A stretch of DNA of 64,000 nt from Ascidia mentula. Lineage: Eukaryota; Chordata; Ascidiacea; Phlebobranchia; Ascidiidae. The stretch spans positions 6,696,001 through 6,760,000 of the forward strand of contig OX387203.1 in NCBI GenBank assembly GCA_947561715.1, given 5' to 3'. Both the position numbers and the translations under genes were made by a program. Shown here in pieces: positions 1-13,200 of this stretch. The notes below the pieces were generated by a model, which was not told the origin of the DNA, did no database searches, and saw only the letters and a program-made list of their open reading frames with translations. Numbering within the stretch: the first letter of the stretch is position 1; the number at the start of each line of letters is the position of its first letter.

Positions 1-1169
1 GTCTTAATGAAGAATGGGTTGCAGGTCTCTTGCGATCTTTTTGAGGCGGCCAACCGAATTGATGTAGGTGATGACAAGTGGTATACGCGTTGGGTTTTTC
101 CTATGGTCGTTGTATTGGAGAAGACGGTCTCTTGGGATCTTTGCTGCTCTTTTCATTTCTTTATCTACCAAGCTGGCCCGGTAACCATTCGCCAGGAATA
201 CATCTCGCAAAGCACGTAAACGTGTGTTGCAGTCGTCGTAACGAGAGCATATCCGTCTGTATCACAGCGTTTGGGAATGTACTATGGACCGATACACATG
301 TCTGGGGTGGGTACTAGAAGGGTGTAGATACGTACCTCGATCCATTTTTACATACAAAAATCAGTCTTCTTAAAAGAGTGCCAAATCAAGAGAATTCAGT
401 TCGTAAACATATAAGACTGATACGGTACGTTTAATAATTAGTTCTGATAAGTCAATTATTAGTTTCAGGCAAAATCTTGTGACTTCCAGACCTCAAGATC
501 AATACTTCCCTGCATTAATTAATGATTAGTTTTTGCTTCAGTAAATAACCAGTGAACCACTGTTTTTGCGCAAGTCACAATTCTGCGCTGTGTGGATGCC
601 GATACAAGACACAACAGTTTTGATCCAGTCTTATGAGTAGATGTGTTTTTTTTTTATCGTTAAACAGGCAAATAGTAACGACGGATTAAATCGATCAAAT
701 TTTTCCAAAAACAGTAGCCGAAGATATACTGAGTTGAAACCAGCAGACCTCTAAGCAGCCTCTAGAATATGGGCGAGGTTTGTTGCTTGGGAGTGCCTTG
801 GCATTCTCTGTTGGTCATGAGACGTTGATGAATTTATTTCAGTTTAGTCGAACCAGACTAAGATGGATGTGTTGCACTTTTAGTCAGATTTTGGTTGCAA
901 ATGAAGTTTAATAAATTTAGATCCCAGTACGTTTCTTTAGGCTTTTGGTTTTGTCATGTTGTTGTAACCATTAAATCAATTCAAGCAATCATCATATGTA
1001 AAGCATACAGAATTCGGATGTAATGAAAATTTAACAGAATTTATAACAGTTTAAATCAGGTATAGTTCAGTTCATAGATTCCAATGTGGCCAAGAACAAT
1101 AAAACCTGGCGCACTTAGTCGAAATTGACAACGCCGAATATAACCTCAAGCTTAAAACTTGTGGAAACA
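1..1169. other. Upstream intergenic region
   Basis: No coding exon is supported here. Open frames on both strands in the first 320 bases are short and unlike any family I recognise. A dispersed hairpin repeat lies at 361-440 (listed separately). The stretch from about 900 to 1169 is probably promoter and 5' leader of the seven-pass protein gene that follows; I see no convincing TATA box. Confidence 0.5.
361..440 (+). repeat. Dispersed hairpin repeat, copy 1
   Basis: This stretch begins with TCAGTCTT and contains the reverse complement AAGACTGA about 50 bases later, followed by a shared tail ending TTTAATAATTA. A second copy with the same order of blocks, including GAGTGCCAA, lies at 59854-59929 in a dynein intron. 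Two copies about 59 kb apart indicate a dispersed repeat rather than a local feature. The family is not recognised. Confidence 0.6.
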
Positions 1170-3262
1170 ATGCCTTTCAAATGGACAACTGTGGCACAAG
1201 GAAACCATTCAAGTACCGAAGAACCTACTATCTATCAATCTCACTCCCTGAGAATAGGTCTTATTGTTATTGGTGTTGTGCTGTCAATTTGTTCGTTCTA
1301 CCTCATGATAGCGGTAAGTGTGCACCGCTTGAGAGCAACAAAGCGCAAGAAGAGAGAAAACCTTCAGAAAAAGGAGCAACTGCACAGATCGTCGAGGAAA
1401 TCTACAAGACGCAAAGGTGTAAGCAACGCTCCGCAATGGAAATCTTGTTCCAAATTTATCATAATTTGTCACAATTTTTGTGCGTTTCAGACAACTACAC
1501 TTCTACGTTAGACAACCTCAGTTTGGCCGCAGCAGTGCTGTCATTTCTTAATTGTTCCAGTGAGCACACAATATTTTACACAGTTTACACAAGCGATATT
1601 GCATGCAAGATTATGCAGGTAGGCTTTCCTTTTGAATATTACTTGTTGTTGTCCTCTAAGATGCGTTGCCTTCATTGCTATCGGATTACAAAATGCAATT
1701 TATCAATTGTTTGCATTTACAGTGTTTCTCCTGCTTGTTCTATGCTGCTGGAATAGCCTGTCTGTATACGTTCTTGTGGAAAAGACAGAGGGCCTGCTAC
1801 AACAGTCCAACGCTGTCAGAAATGCACGGCAAAGCTCTTCGCATCATCAGCGCCGCTATTTTGCCCATATTTCTTGTTATGATGGTAGCAGGTATAATGG
1901 TGGAATTTGCAACTCAGATATAATATATTTTTGTGTGTTTTCGGGTGAAAATGTCCGGAACTGCTGATTATTACTTTCACTTATATTGCCAAGCTATCAT
2001 TTCTACCCATAAGTTCTGCTTCTAACGAGAAAAATCAAAACCAATCAATTACTGTGCAACAACTTCCTATAGTTTTACCATAAACTTGCTGTAAACCATC
2101 GCTCATGCTCTACGCGACATGTATATCGATTCCGAGAACAACTCGGTCCACAATATACAAACAACCAGCGACATGTTACGTTTTATAAATGATAGGATGT
2201 AGTGATACGTATATAGAAAAACAAAACTGGATACAGTTAGTTCAAAGTATATCCCCGGCAGGCTTTGGATCGCATATTGTATTTCTATGGAGAGTATCAC
2301 ACCAGACAGCTCCATCGATCTTTACTTCATTTTGCAAAAGCATTAACCAGAACTATAAATTTTGTTAACACGTCACAAACACCCACGAGCTGTCTGATAT
2401 GAGATGCATCTGAGAAGACTGTTATTAACATAGATTAATTTAAACAACCATTTGTATTCAGTCCGATACACTTAAATGTGGTGTTTTGCAGGCATTTTCC
2501 TGACGGGATTCATATGGAATTTCGAAACGAGTGTGCACGGATGTGTGGAGATGTCGAGCTCTCGCGTGCCTCTGGTGGTCCTTTTTGCAGGATCAGTAGC
2601 CATGCAGGCGACTCTGTTGGGCCTGTTTGTTTATTCATTAAAGCGTCACACCAAATTTCAGCGATCTGCACCCATGTAAGTTGTTGCCTTATATTTTTTA
2701 CATTGATTAGAAGATGATTATAAAACACTACTTTTTGAAATGTACATTTAATACAGTTTCAACTTTCTAACAATTTTACTGCATAAAATTGACATTTTAG
2801 CTGGTTTGCAGATTTACACAAACGGAAAAGTAAAACAAAGCAATGTATGACATTACACTATTACAAAGTAAAAAAAATTACCATTAAATTTTTGATAAAT
2901 TATTAGTGTGCTGCACATTATCTATTCACACACTTGATATCTTATGTACAATTTGCAGGAATACTGACAAAATTCTCGCCGCACTTGTGAAAAGATCAAT
3001 GGTGACAACAGGACTTTGCGTTACTTGCGATGCTGTGACTTTCATAATAGCAGTTGCCCTGCCGTTAACAACGCCGTTCATTGTCATCAATTTTCTCTAC
3101 GATGGCAACTTGATATGCAACGTACTCTGCGTAATAGGATCATTTGCAGATTGGCGCCACCGGATGGCGCCATGGTGCGCCAAGGACCGGGGGATTTGCG
3201 ACCGTCGAGGACAAGGGCCAACTTTTACATCCTCTGTTAAAACAAACACTACCACCGTGTAA
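1170..3262 (+). CDS. Seven-pass membrane protein, GPCR-like (343 aa, 5 exons)
   Basis: Exons: 1170-1416, 1491-1618, 1723-1891, 2492-2675, 2959-3262; all junctions are GT/AG, the phases agree and the stop is TAA. ATG 1170 is the first in-frame ATG of exon 1. I see seven hydrophobic segments: TM1 about residues 28-52, TM2 92-115, TM3 after an extracellular Cys (IACKIMQ), TM4 starting ALRIISAAI, TM5 starting VPLVVLFAG, TM6 starting MVTTGLCVT, TM7 starting PFIVINFLY, then a helix-8-like FADWRHRMAPW. A Cys before TM3 and one in the loop before TM5 (HGCVEM) could form the usual receptor disulfide. NHS at 12-14 is an N-glycosylation sequon. DRY and NPxxY are absent; the segment after TM3 reads LWKRQR. 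The first intracellular loop is unusually long and basic. Ligand unknown; a non-GPCR seven-pass protein is possible. Confidence 0.72.
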
Positions 3263-4223
3263 CTTTCAGTCTTTTTGCTTCGCTTCTTTATTGTGGTATT
3301 AAACAATTAAACCAGTATCCCCTTTTTTCTGTATTGTTGGATTGATGCCGCAAACAAGATGTTAAAGCAGACATGTAAGGTCAGGTTACTGTGTTAAATG
3401 GATAGAAACCGGTATTACAGTGGAAACAAAACCGTTTCAAGCACGTACCCAGCAATTCTATTTAAGCTGTAAATATTGTCACAGTATAAAACACAAAACC
3501 TCGTATTTTTCCCTATATATCTGTTTAACTGCTTACCGCATGTAAATGAAATTACGTTCGTTCTCATAGAACTATTTATTGCAACCAGTTCTGTTATAAT
3601 TTGCCGGCCACACGCGTCACGCGTCGTTACGCTCGATTGCCACGGCTTGTGTCGTCGCGGCGAAAACCGAAAAGCAAAACAGTTCGCGTGCTGTGTCTAT
3701 TTGAAGGCGGTGGGCGTGATGTTTGGTGCCATTCTGTACAGAGCTCTGCGCAGAAGAATGTGAACTGGTGCTCTTTCTTTGTCATCTCAGTGGAACTTGA
3801 AAATTAGATTTGTCAGGATTTGTGTGATTACATGTGTATTATTTTGCTAATTACACGCACTGTTGGTTTCCATTGTTATAGTTATGGACATGAGAAGCAG
3901 CACAGTTTTTAGGTGTTAATTTTTCTTTGATTAAGATGCATTACATTGTTCACTTCAGTTTTTTTCCTGGGACACAGTGTTTCATTGACAAAGTAAAGCT
4001 GTTTTGAAAAAGTGCTGAAGTCAATCTATATTTGCATTAGAATAAAATAAAGTCATTATGCTCTTAGCAAGACACATCATCTTACATTTCAACATTGTTT
4101 TCTTCAGTGGGATCTGTTAGGGCAGATAGCAATATTTAGGGCATATAACAGTTATTGCTTTGTTGTGGCCCTTGGTTGTGTAACTTGCAGTCTTTTCTCT
4201 ATTTATTTACAAATTTTGGAATA
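3263..4223. other. Intergenic region with candidate poly(A) signal and leader of the next gene
   Basis: ATTAAA at 3298-3303, 36 bases after the stop of the seven-pass gene, is a plausible poly(A) signal. No coding exon is supported between there and 4223. A polypyrimidine-rich 3' splice site ends at 4190, 33 bases before the ATG of the next gene. No matching donor is evident in the preceding 900 bases. Confidence 0.5.
4191..4223 (+). promoter_or_regulatory. Leader with unpaired 3' splice site
   Basis: The sequence ending TAACTTGCAG at 4190 is a good acceptor, followed by a 33-base leader and ATG 4224. It may receive a distant non-coding exon or a trans-spliced leader, which is common in tunicates. 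The sequence alone cannot decide between these. Confidence 0.4.
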
Positions 4224-7200
4224 ATGGCTACTACAGAAACCTTGCCAGAGGAAGAAGAAAGCATTTTGAACAATTTAAGCAAGTACGTTAAAAGCAAGGT
4301 GGTTCTTAAGATTTGCATGCATATCACTTGGTTAAGAGATTATCTATTTAGAGGAACAAATGTAAATGCATTAATTAGGTATCGACTCAAAATGCATCTC
4401 TTATGTGTTGTTGCAGAACCCGCCAATTATGGAGCTCAAAGGCTGATATTGGAGACACTAACTACTTGTTTCCCAAATCTCCGAAGACCCCTACAACTCC
4501 CAATCGCAATCGATTTCCAAGCACATCAGAAACAACACCTACTGAGGTTGTCCGAGCTGATGAACAGGTAATTAGTGTGGGTGAATATACATTATACATT
4601 ATGTACTGATATAACTTTCCCCGGAGTGACATTGGAAAAGAGGTGCTTTTATTTTGAAAGCAGGCTGTGCCCAAGTTCATTTATACATTTGCAGGCATAA
4701 TATATTGTGTGAAAGGTTTACATGGCAAACGGTTCTTCATCGAAGGTGTGTTTCCAAACCCCTATACCCCTATACAAGTAATTCACATCCAATAATGGGC
4801 CTTGTTTTTTTGTGAGGAAAACACGGGGTATGTAAACGTCCCGCCATTATGTGAGCACTTACGCTCGTTCATTCACTGGACCTAAAGTGGTAAGGTGATA
4901 CTCCTGGTCCTCGCCGATTTAGCTTCCTTAAACTTCGGCGACCAACTGGAACAACGCTATATCAATATGTTTATATAGTGACCTGACATGGCCCAATAGC
5001 TAGGGCAGGGGCGAATTTTGAAGTGTACAATTCCGTTCCGCTTTGCGTCTATGGAATTTGACTACAAGGGGTGTATGTCTAGTGTAATAAAACAATATAT
5101 CCATCATATTGTTGGCTGGGGATTGGTTTCGAGGAAAACGGTTTTGCACGGATTTGCTGCTAATCCACTCTTCTGCATGGGATTTATATCTAGTCGTAAT
5201 TCCGACCCTTTTGTTTATGTCTGTCCAGTGTTTTGCCGCTGCAATCCATTTTAAGTGCATCGCTTTGTGGTGTTCTAAAACACGGATTCTAACACGTCAT
5301 ATGTGACCTTTCCGTGTTGGAGGAATGTTTGTCAACGTATTTATGCGTAAAGTTTGCCGGTCGGCCGTGAGGGCTGTTTGCATATCGCTTCAACAAATTA
5401 TCTAGGTTCTTGGATATACTAAAATCAAACGGTTTCACGTAGCACGTCATTATTGCTGATGGACCCTATATAAATAGCTTTTTTCCATTGCATTTTGCGT
5501 AACTGTTAATCATCGTAGACGCGTTTACCCTTTTAACACTTTCGTCGAATTGCATCGCAGTGGACCTATATTGCTGTGTATGGTCGATTACGGTGGTTTT
5601 AATCGACCCGAGACCTTGATTACACAATTAAACGCACTAAAAACAAGTGGAACATTTGCGTGACATGCTTATTAACTCTAGGGAATCGACATTGATTGTT
5701 CAGTTGTGTCGTGGCTGTGAAATTGACCTCAAATAATGTAAGCTTTTCCGGAAAGCCTACATTACCGCCTGGTAAATTTGAGAAGTCCAACATGTTTTGC
5801 GGTTGTCTTTATAGGTGATATTGTTTTGTAAGTTTGACCTATATATACCTATTTATTATATACCTATTTATTATATATACCTATTTATTATACCTAGTTA
5901 TTTATCATTAATTTCGTTTGAATTCAAGATTAGTTTTTGTTGAAACTACTGCATCAGGAAATTGTTGAACGTATTTTCCTGCGTCTGTAATTTCGCTTTG
6001 TAAATTTTGTTATTAATACGAACACTTCAGCGCTATTGAGGTTAATCAGTTGCAAGTGAGTTACCTTATCGTCCCAAATCACATTTTCGGCATCGGCTAA
6101 GCACGGGCTACAAATATTTGTTCAACAGCAGATCAGTACACAAGAACAAGGTGTGTCACATCAGTGTTCTCGCCCACAGCTGAGATCGAATTCCTGTCGC
6201 TTTTCGGGTGCGACATTTTGACATTGCGTCATTAGCATTGGCTTTCGGTATCTGATCGTTTTCCTTACATAATCAGGTCAAAAGTGGATTGATCGATTGA
6301 TCGCATTTATATCGTGTACAGCAAGACTTCGCCCGTTACATTTCACAGTTCACCACAAACCAAGTCCGCTCATAGTTGCAAACATTTAGCAACGTTAAAA
6401 CGAATACGTTTTTATAAGCAAGTGGAGCCAATTATATGATTTCTGTAGGCTGCATACAGATGGCCACTGTTTAGACCTATAAGGTCTCATTAGTGTAGGC
6501 CGTTTGGTCGGCCAAGTCGTTTAAAAAGTCACACCAAGTTTCACTGATGAGACCTTCGGTCGAAACAGTGGCCACCTGTACGCAACAGAAATTACGTTTT
6601 TGTTCGGTTTGTTTGTGATGGTTTTGTTACCTTTCTCGTTTCGTTCAAGAAGCAACAGTTAAGGAAAAAATGTTAACGTGTCATTTTGCAACAAGCGTGG
6701 AAAACACCATGTAACCGCACAAACAAAATCACCACAACCATGGAAGAAATTAGGCCTATTTCCGCTTGTTAGCTGCTGGGAAGGCAGCAACAGTTGTCCC
6801 AAGTTTTCGCGGTTTTCTACATAGTGATTTCCATGCTCGTTGCTCTTAACTCACGTCGCCCCAGGGCGATTATTCGTGAGCTTTCGTCAAACTACATTAC
6901 CTTTACCCTGAACCAATATAACAACAAATAGATAAGAGATAGCGCCCGGCGAAGAAAGTTTTCCTCTTGACTCTTTTAGTTATGGACATTATGCCTGGAT
7001 AGCATACATATTATTCATATACCAATATTTTTTGAGCCATTTTGAGGAAAAAAATTACTTGTAATTATTAATTACCTGCAGACCGTAACCCGTAAAAAAT
7101 GAAATATTGGTTCTAAGAATCATAAGTGCGTGGACAACATTCAACTGTATAACAGAGTATGTTAGGGGTTTGGGCTACAAAATCTACCCTACCTTTGTGC

Positions 7201-10200
7201 ACACGCGCTTCTTGCAAGAGGTGGTGAGTGCGTCAATATCTACCCAGCAATCTCGGGTTTACTTACTTTGGGCGGTATTTGCCTTCCTGTACCTCGCTAT
7301 TTCACGGGGCGCTTTCTTCAAAGTCACGAAGCGTAAAACATGTTCGGTCAGACCTTATAAGGTGTGTTATGCGGCCACGTGCTATTTTTGTTGATCGCAA
7401 GTTTAGATGTACGTATGCCGTTTTACAATATACACGTTTTTACCGTTGGCTTCTTCTAAAATGAAGCGTTTATTATGTATTACAGGCATTGCTCGTATAA
7501 GGTTTGTGAATGTGTCGATAACGATGAATATACAAAAACCCAATTTGTAATGAGGCAAGTTTTAATACTTGTGTATTCAATGTACTTTGTCAACCCCATG
7601 CCTTTCCCGCTTTGTGTGCGCATTCTGTCAGTCCTTTCATTGATGCAAGCAACTGTGCGATCAATGATCAAGCTTTGTTTAAACAGAAATGATGCAATCC
7701 CGTAACAGTGGTTTGCCATCCCCAGGGCCGCATGCATCTGATAGCAGAGCATTCTCCTCAAGTTTGCCAGCTACTATAATTGCACTTATTTTATTATTGC
7801 TTTGTCGGCGTCGTTCTACTTGGGTCTGTAATTAGTCGTGGTTCATGCACAAACGTCCTGATGGGAAAGTGTCCTAAGAATATCTAAAACCGTTCATTAG
7901 TTGGAATAGTGATGAATTACTGGGCCAGCACCAGTCAAAATTATGACCTTTTTATTTATTGACGTCATGCATTGACATTTTGTGTCACTCTTTCGTGTTT
8001 GGAGGAATCAAAATATGTTACAAAATACATTTTACAGACTGTGGACAATACAAACTCTTCCACAACATGACAACTATGAGTACAAAAACTGTTCATATCC
8101 CTGTGTTAAGTTTTTACAGCAGTGTTTTATGCTTGTCAGGTGGTGGAAGATTATGAACTTCCAGACATCAACTCGATGAAGTCCCAGTTTGAAAGCAAGT
8201 CAGCTCCTGTGCCAATGCCTGTGCAGAAAGCTCCTGCTGCCAAGGCAAAGGAAGACGAAAAAAGAAACAGTGTTGCATCATCAGAAAGCAACGAAGGTAC
8301 TTTCTTTTGTTGAAATTACAAACAAATAGGTTGATAATTTTGTTAGTTAAATAGCTTTTCCAATCTTAGCCAAAAGCCTAACATTATTCTTGTCATATAC
8401 TCATGCAGCAATCAAACATTTACAAAATCAACATAATCCTGACAGTAATTAAGCAATCTAAGTAAAAGAAGATATTTTTTTGCAAATTTTATGATTTCCA
8501 CGTCTGTTACATCAGTAAAAGTAGTGAAAATTTGGTAATTGATTGAACCTTGTAATGTGTTTGTACTACTTGCAGTACCAGTCCCAGTAAACAGGGAAGA
8601 AATACCAGAGGAGACTTATGAAGTGGAGTTGGGAAAATTGAAGGCCCAATTTGAAACAGCAGCAAAGGTAAATATGTGAAAACACCTTACGTTTTGATAC
8701 TATTGTATGATTTTTTTTAATCTAATAGTCTATAGTAGGGGTCTGCATATACTTTTTTGCTCGGCCGCCAAAAATATTCATAATTTCACACAACCCAAAT
8801 ACGAGCATATGCAAGTTGATTGATTGCCTATCATTTCTGCTCATATAAATGCTGCTCAACTAATAATGTAGCCAAACACTTCCCAACATTTCCTGTAGTG
8901 CCATTACAATCTTATGGTGCATTGCTACCAGGAATTTTTCTGGAAGTATGTAAGGATATCCTATGCAGACAGTGTTAAACAAGTGAAGACCAGGGCCATG
9001 CAGTAACTAATATTTGTGAATGTGGTCTGATGTGTGGTAAAATAATTGAGAAGCTAGGGATTAATAAAGGGTAGTTCCAATGCTAAAACTTATTAATAAT
9101 AGTTTGTTTCTTTGGACACCAAGAGCATAAGTCTTCAATTATATTTTGACTGCTTACTTTGGAATTAAACAGTCCACAATTATGAGTTGGCCTGGGCGCA
9201 GGTCGTATATTCGTGGTAACAGGCTTCGAAGGTTAATGGCCAAATTTGAGGAACCACACATATGTACACACTACCTGTTTGTGGTAAGAGACTGTAAAGT
9301 GTTAAAAAATCATTTTTTGATTGCTTAAATGTGCATGTAAGTTCAGCATGAGGCAAAGGGAAACATCCCTGCCAACTTTTTTGTTGTCATGACATAATTA
9401 TGTTTTGGTTAACAACTTTGCCTTGGTTACCTGTTTTTCTGGTCGAGACACTCCTGATTTCAAACCTATGTTTTTTTTTGTTCTCCCAAAAATGGTTTCA
9501 TCTCTTTTTTTTCAAAAAATATGTTGTTTTGTTTCTGTTTCAAACTGCTTTGTTTGAAACTTGTTTTCAGTTCAAAGTGGGGGTAATTATCCCAAATGTA
9601 ATTGAGACTTGGACCCAAGTTCACAGTAAAGCCATACACAGGAGTATAATTTCAAGAAATATGCATATAATATACCTGTTTTATATTATTTCAGAATGCA
9701 GTAAAAAGGCCAAAGTCACCTCAAAGGAATCCTGTATCGAAAGCAGCAATACAGGACCATGTTACTAGGTAACTATAAGTTAATTTAGGTTGTCATTGCT
9801 CATCAAGTATAATCGTTATCAAGCAAAGTCATAAAAAATATTGTTACTAATTTACTTCATTCACATGTAATGATGTTTGTTTTGCTAACTTTGAAACCCT
9901 ATTAAATATTCTCATGTTCTATGTGTTAAATGTACCAACATGATCTAAGTGACATTGCTGTGCAGTAATTTTATGCCCCTGAATATTTTATCACATGCCT
10001 TCTCGGGCATGCATTATGTATATCTACTTCACAATATAAGCCTTGTGCATGCCTGGTCCGAAATTAAATGTTTTGCAAATTGTTTGCTGCATTATTAATT
10101 GTTTGTGCCATATGCCAGCTTAACCCAGGGCCTTAAAGCCACACTGCATACTAAGTATTGCAGAAACGCCCTGGATTAACTTTTAATTAAACTGGCAAAA

Positions 10201-13200
10201 TTAATGTGTGCAATATACACTGACTCTGTTTAAGCAGTAATTTATTCCTTACAATGAAATAACCTCCATCATTACATATATTTCAATAATATCATTTTAA
10301 CCTTGAACAATGAGTGTTTACAGCTAACCTGCATGGAATTTGAAGTGTGTGTGTGTTACACTTGTGCATGTTACGGTGTTTTTGGTAATTTTAACCCTTC
10401 TGTTCGGTGCAGGAGCAGAATTAGCACTAACAAAAAGCAGCAAGGAAAAAAGGTGGTGAAAAAAACCAGGTGCATGTTAATTATCTGCCTGTACTTTATA
10501 TCTGTGCACATAAAGTTTTTTGTCACTGTAAATATAATGTATATTGCCCAAAACATATAGGTGCCTGCAATTTTTGTTTAACAAACTTTGTCCCTGTGGT
10601 CTGTTCAAAATTGAAAGTTTAAACATAAGTGAAAATGCATCTACTTTTATATTTATTTCACTAACTTTGGTCTGTCAGAGTAGCTTGGTTCACTAATCCA
10701 GTTTAGTTTCCACTACTTTTTCATTTACATTTATTTCAATTATTTTCACCATAGACAATTTCATGTACAGTTTCACTTAAAGTCACATTTCTTAAATGCA
10801 TGGTTGCCTTCACAATAGGGTTTATGCACAGCTGCACGCATTGCATCACTAAACAGCGTGCTCCGCTAACCCAGCAACAATGCATGAAACCAAAATACTA
10901 TTTTATTGGTTGGGGATATTGCATGGTCTAAACATCTATGCTGAGTGTTTTCAAAGCTTTGTGTTTACTGAGGTGGACTTCCTGTTGCAGTTTGTTTTAA
11001 ACGTTTTTGTTGACAAAATTAGTTGATGATCACATAATCTGTTGGTTTGTACTGGACTTGCCAATAATATTTTTATCGACATATATTTATTTGTCATGTT
11101 TGATTTATCTGCAACTGTGAAACTAACATGTTAGATTGTAACAGATGTCACAATTTTTTTTTCATCCAAAACAAACAAAACTTTGATGCCCAAATTAACG
11201 TTAAATATTCATGCCAGGTGCTTGGTTTGTTTATGTTCAAATCTGATTTTTTTGCCAGTGTTGACATTCAATAGTTTCGTATTAGTTTTTTTCAGTCATC
11301 AGTGCTTAATCCATAATTTATCCACAACTAATTCACCCTACTTGGTGATTGACAGTTGCGGTTCCCATGTTAATCAATAAAAACCAATATTCTCAAACAT
11401 ACCCCGAGAATTGGTTTTAAAATTGACTGAAAGTTAAACGATTTTAATATCATTACACTCACTCAGGACATAAAAAGCCTCCACGTTAACCCCGACCCGT
11501 CGACCTTGTTAACAGGCCAATCCCTGCTAATAAGTACCCCGCTCCAATCGAACAGGAGTGTTTGGTAATTGATTGAGTGGCACTTTCCTTTTAGGGAACA
11601 ATTTTCAAATGATTACTTCATCGTTGGTCCGGTTATTCGCCACTGCTTGGGCGTGGTGTTATTTTCCAGCCCGCTATACTCACATTATGCGTTAGGGAGA
11701 AGTTGGGTCGCGGAACTCTGTTAATAATTTGTAACCAGGTTTTGTGTGCGGACCTTTATATGGGAAAATAAACGCATTTGTGCAAGCAAAACGCTTGAAT
11801 GCATACTAGATTTTCCCTCCTGCTTCTATTCGACCATGAAAAGTGTCAATGTGGGTTCGGCTGTATAACGTTGTGTACACAAGTGACGTAGTCCACTAAC
11901 CGCTCTGCAAAAAGTTCCCAAAAAAGGGTGTTTGATCGTTTAGGAGTGATGTAATTATTTGTATAGGGGATACTATATCTAGATCGCTTAATAAGAACAG
12001 GTCTCACTCAATAGCCGTTCCGTAATATTATAGTCACATGTAGGTGATGCATAGTAGAGATATTAGGATGCACAAAACCAATTCATCTTGTATCCGTCAA
12101 AAGTGTGGGCACGCATGAGTTTGTACGACGATGTTTCGAGTTTCACTGCAGTTTTATTACCACCGCCACTAAGAATGTCTAAATATGGGCAATTAAACAC
12201 GTATTTCATGAGTAAACGTTCAAATATCCAGACTCTGTTTGTTTAGTCCGTCACGCCCGAAGTGCTTGACATATTTTATCGACCAAGGTTAAGAACCAAC
12301 TTTCTCCTTTTCGAGTATAGCGTGGCTGAAATGGGGGTTTAATTTTTTGCACACTTTTGAGAGAAAAACAACTTTAACTTCAAACTAAATTCATCGATTT
12401 TAGGTGTTTTTGGTATTTTCACACGCATATTTCCTGCCATATATTTTAAGAGCAAAATATGTTCAGACAAGTTTCAAATGTACCAAAACTAAAACATTTC
12501 ACACAAAGATGAAAATATTTATTTTTTATTGTTGTTGGTCGGGAAATAGTTGTTAAAAAGTTTCTTAGCTATACCAACAGCCAACTTCAAAATATACACA
12601 CCTAATACAAAGGAAAATATATTTTTTTTTAACATCTACTGTGTTACATTTCACGACAAAGTAAATTAAAAAACAACATTGTTGCGAACACGAGCTAAGA
12701 TTTAATTTGAAACTTTCCCACATCATATTAACACTGCATATACCTAACTTACATTTGTATATTTGATGCACCTCAGATTCGAGGACGAAATCGTACAGCA
12801 CAAAAGTGTTGTCACCTCAGAAGAGTTTACGGAAACTTCAGTCGATCTTTCGAGCCTCAAGTCGCAGTTCGAAGGTCGAAAGGACGACCACTTGGTGGCT
12901 CCGGCGAGTCAGGCAAACAAAACGAAAACTCCAAAGTAAGCAATGAATTTTTTTTATTCCTATAAGTTTTATTTGATGAACCGCAACAAAACGTATTATG
13001 AATAAACCGGTAGGTGTAATTAAGACAATAGACATCATCTGCAAACACAGGCGAAATATCGCAGAAACTTTAAACAGACAGACAACTTAGGATTATTTAT
13101 CATATTTTGTACTAATCCGTTACTGAGTCTCTGTCAGCCATTGAAACTATACAGGCGATTCAGACAAATCAAACTCTCATTTAAGACAATGGGTTTAGTA

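Larger units (their letters stand above)
6439..6592 (+). repeat. Foldback element with inverted hammerhead cores, copy 1
   Basis: The element has long imperfect inverted arms: both ends carry the block GGCCACTGTTT or its complement, extending inward through AAGGTCTCAT/ATGAGACCTT. The right arm read on + holds an intact hammerhead core; the left arm read on - holds a mutated one. The left flank (GTGGAGCCAAT, then ATATGA) is shared with the copy at 50345-50545, so the mobile unit may extend beyond the arms. No clear target duplication was found. I infer an old non-autonomous element. Confidence 0.65.
4568..8139 (+). other. Intron 2 of the repeat scaffold gene (3.6 kb)
   Basis: No coding exon is supported. 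It holds a TATA-like TATATAAATA at 5467-5476, an AT-rich tandem repeat at 5838-5903, a foldback element with decayed hammerhead cores at 6439-6592 and a CRE palindrome TGACGTCA at 7960-7967. The TATA box could mark an internal promoter, but no first exon with a convincing donor was identified downstream of it. Confidence 0.5.

Noticed and set aside
9400-9768. Open frame with hydrophobic T-rich sequence
   Set aside because: The hydrophobic residues come from T runs in intron 4. Only 9695-9768 is an exon, and it is read in a different frame.
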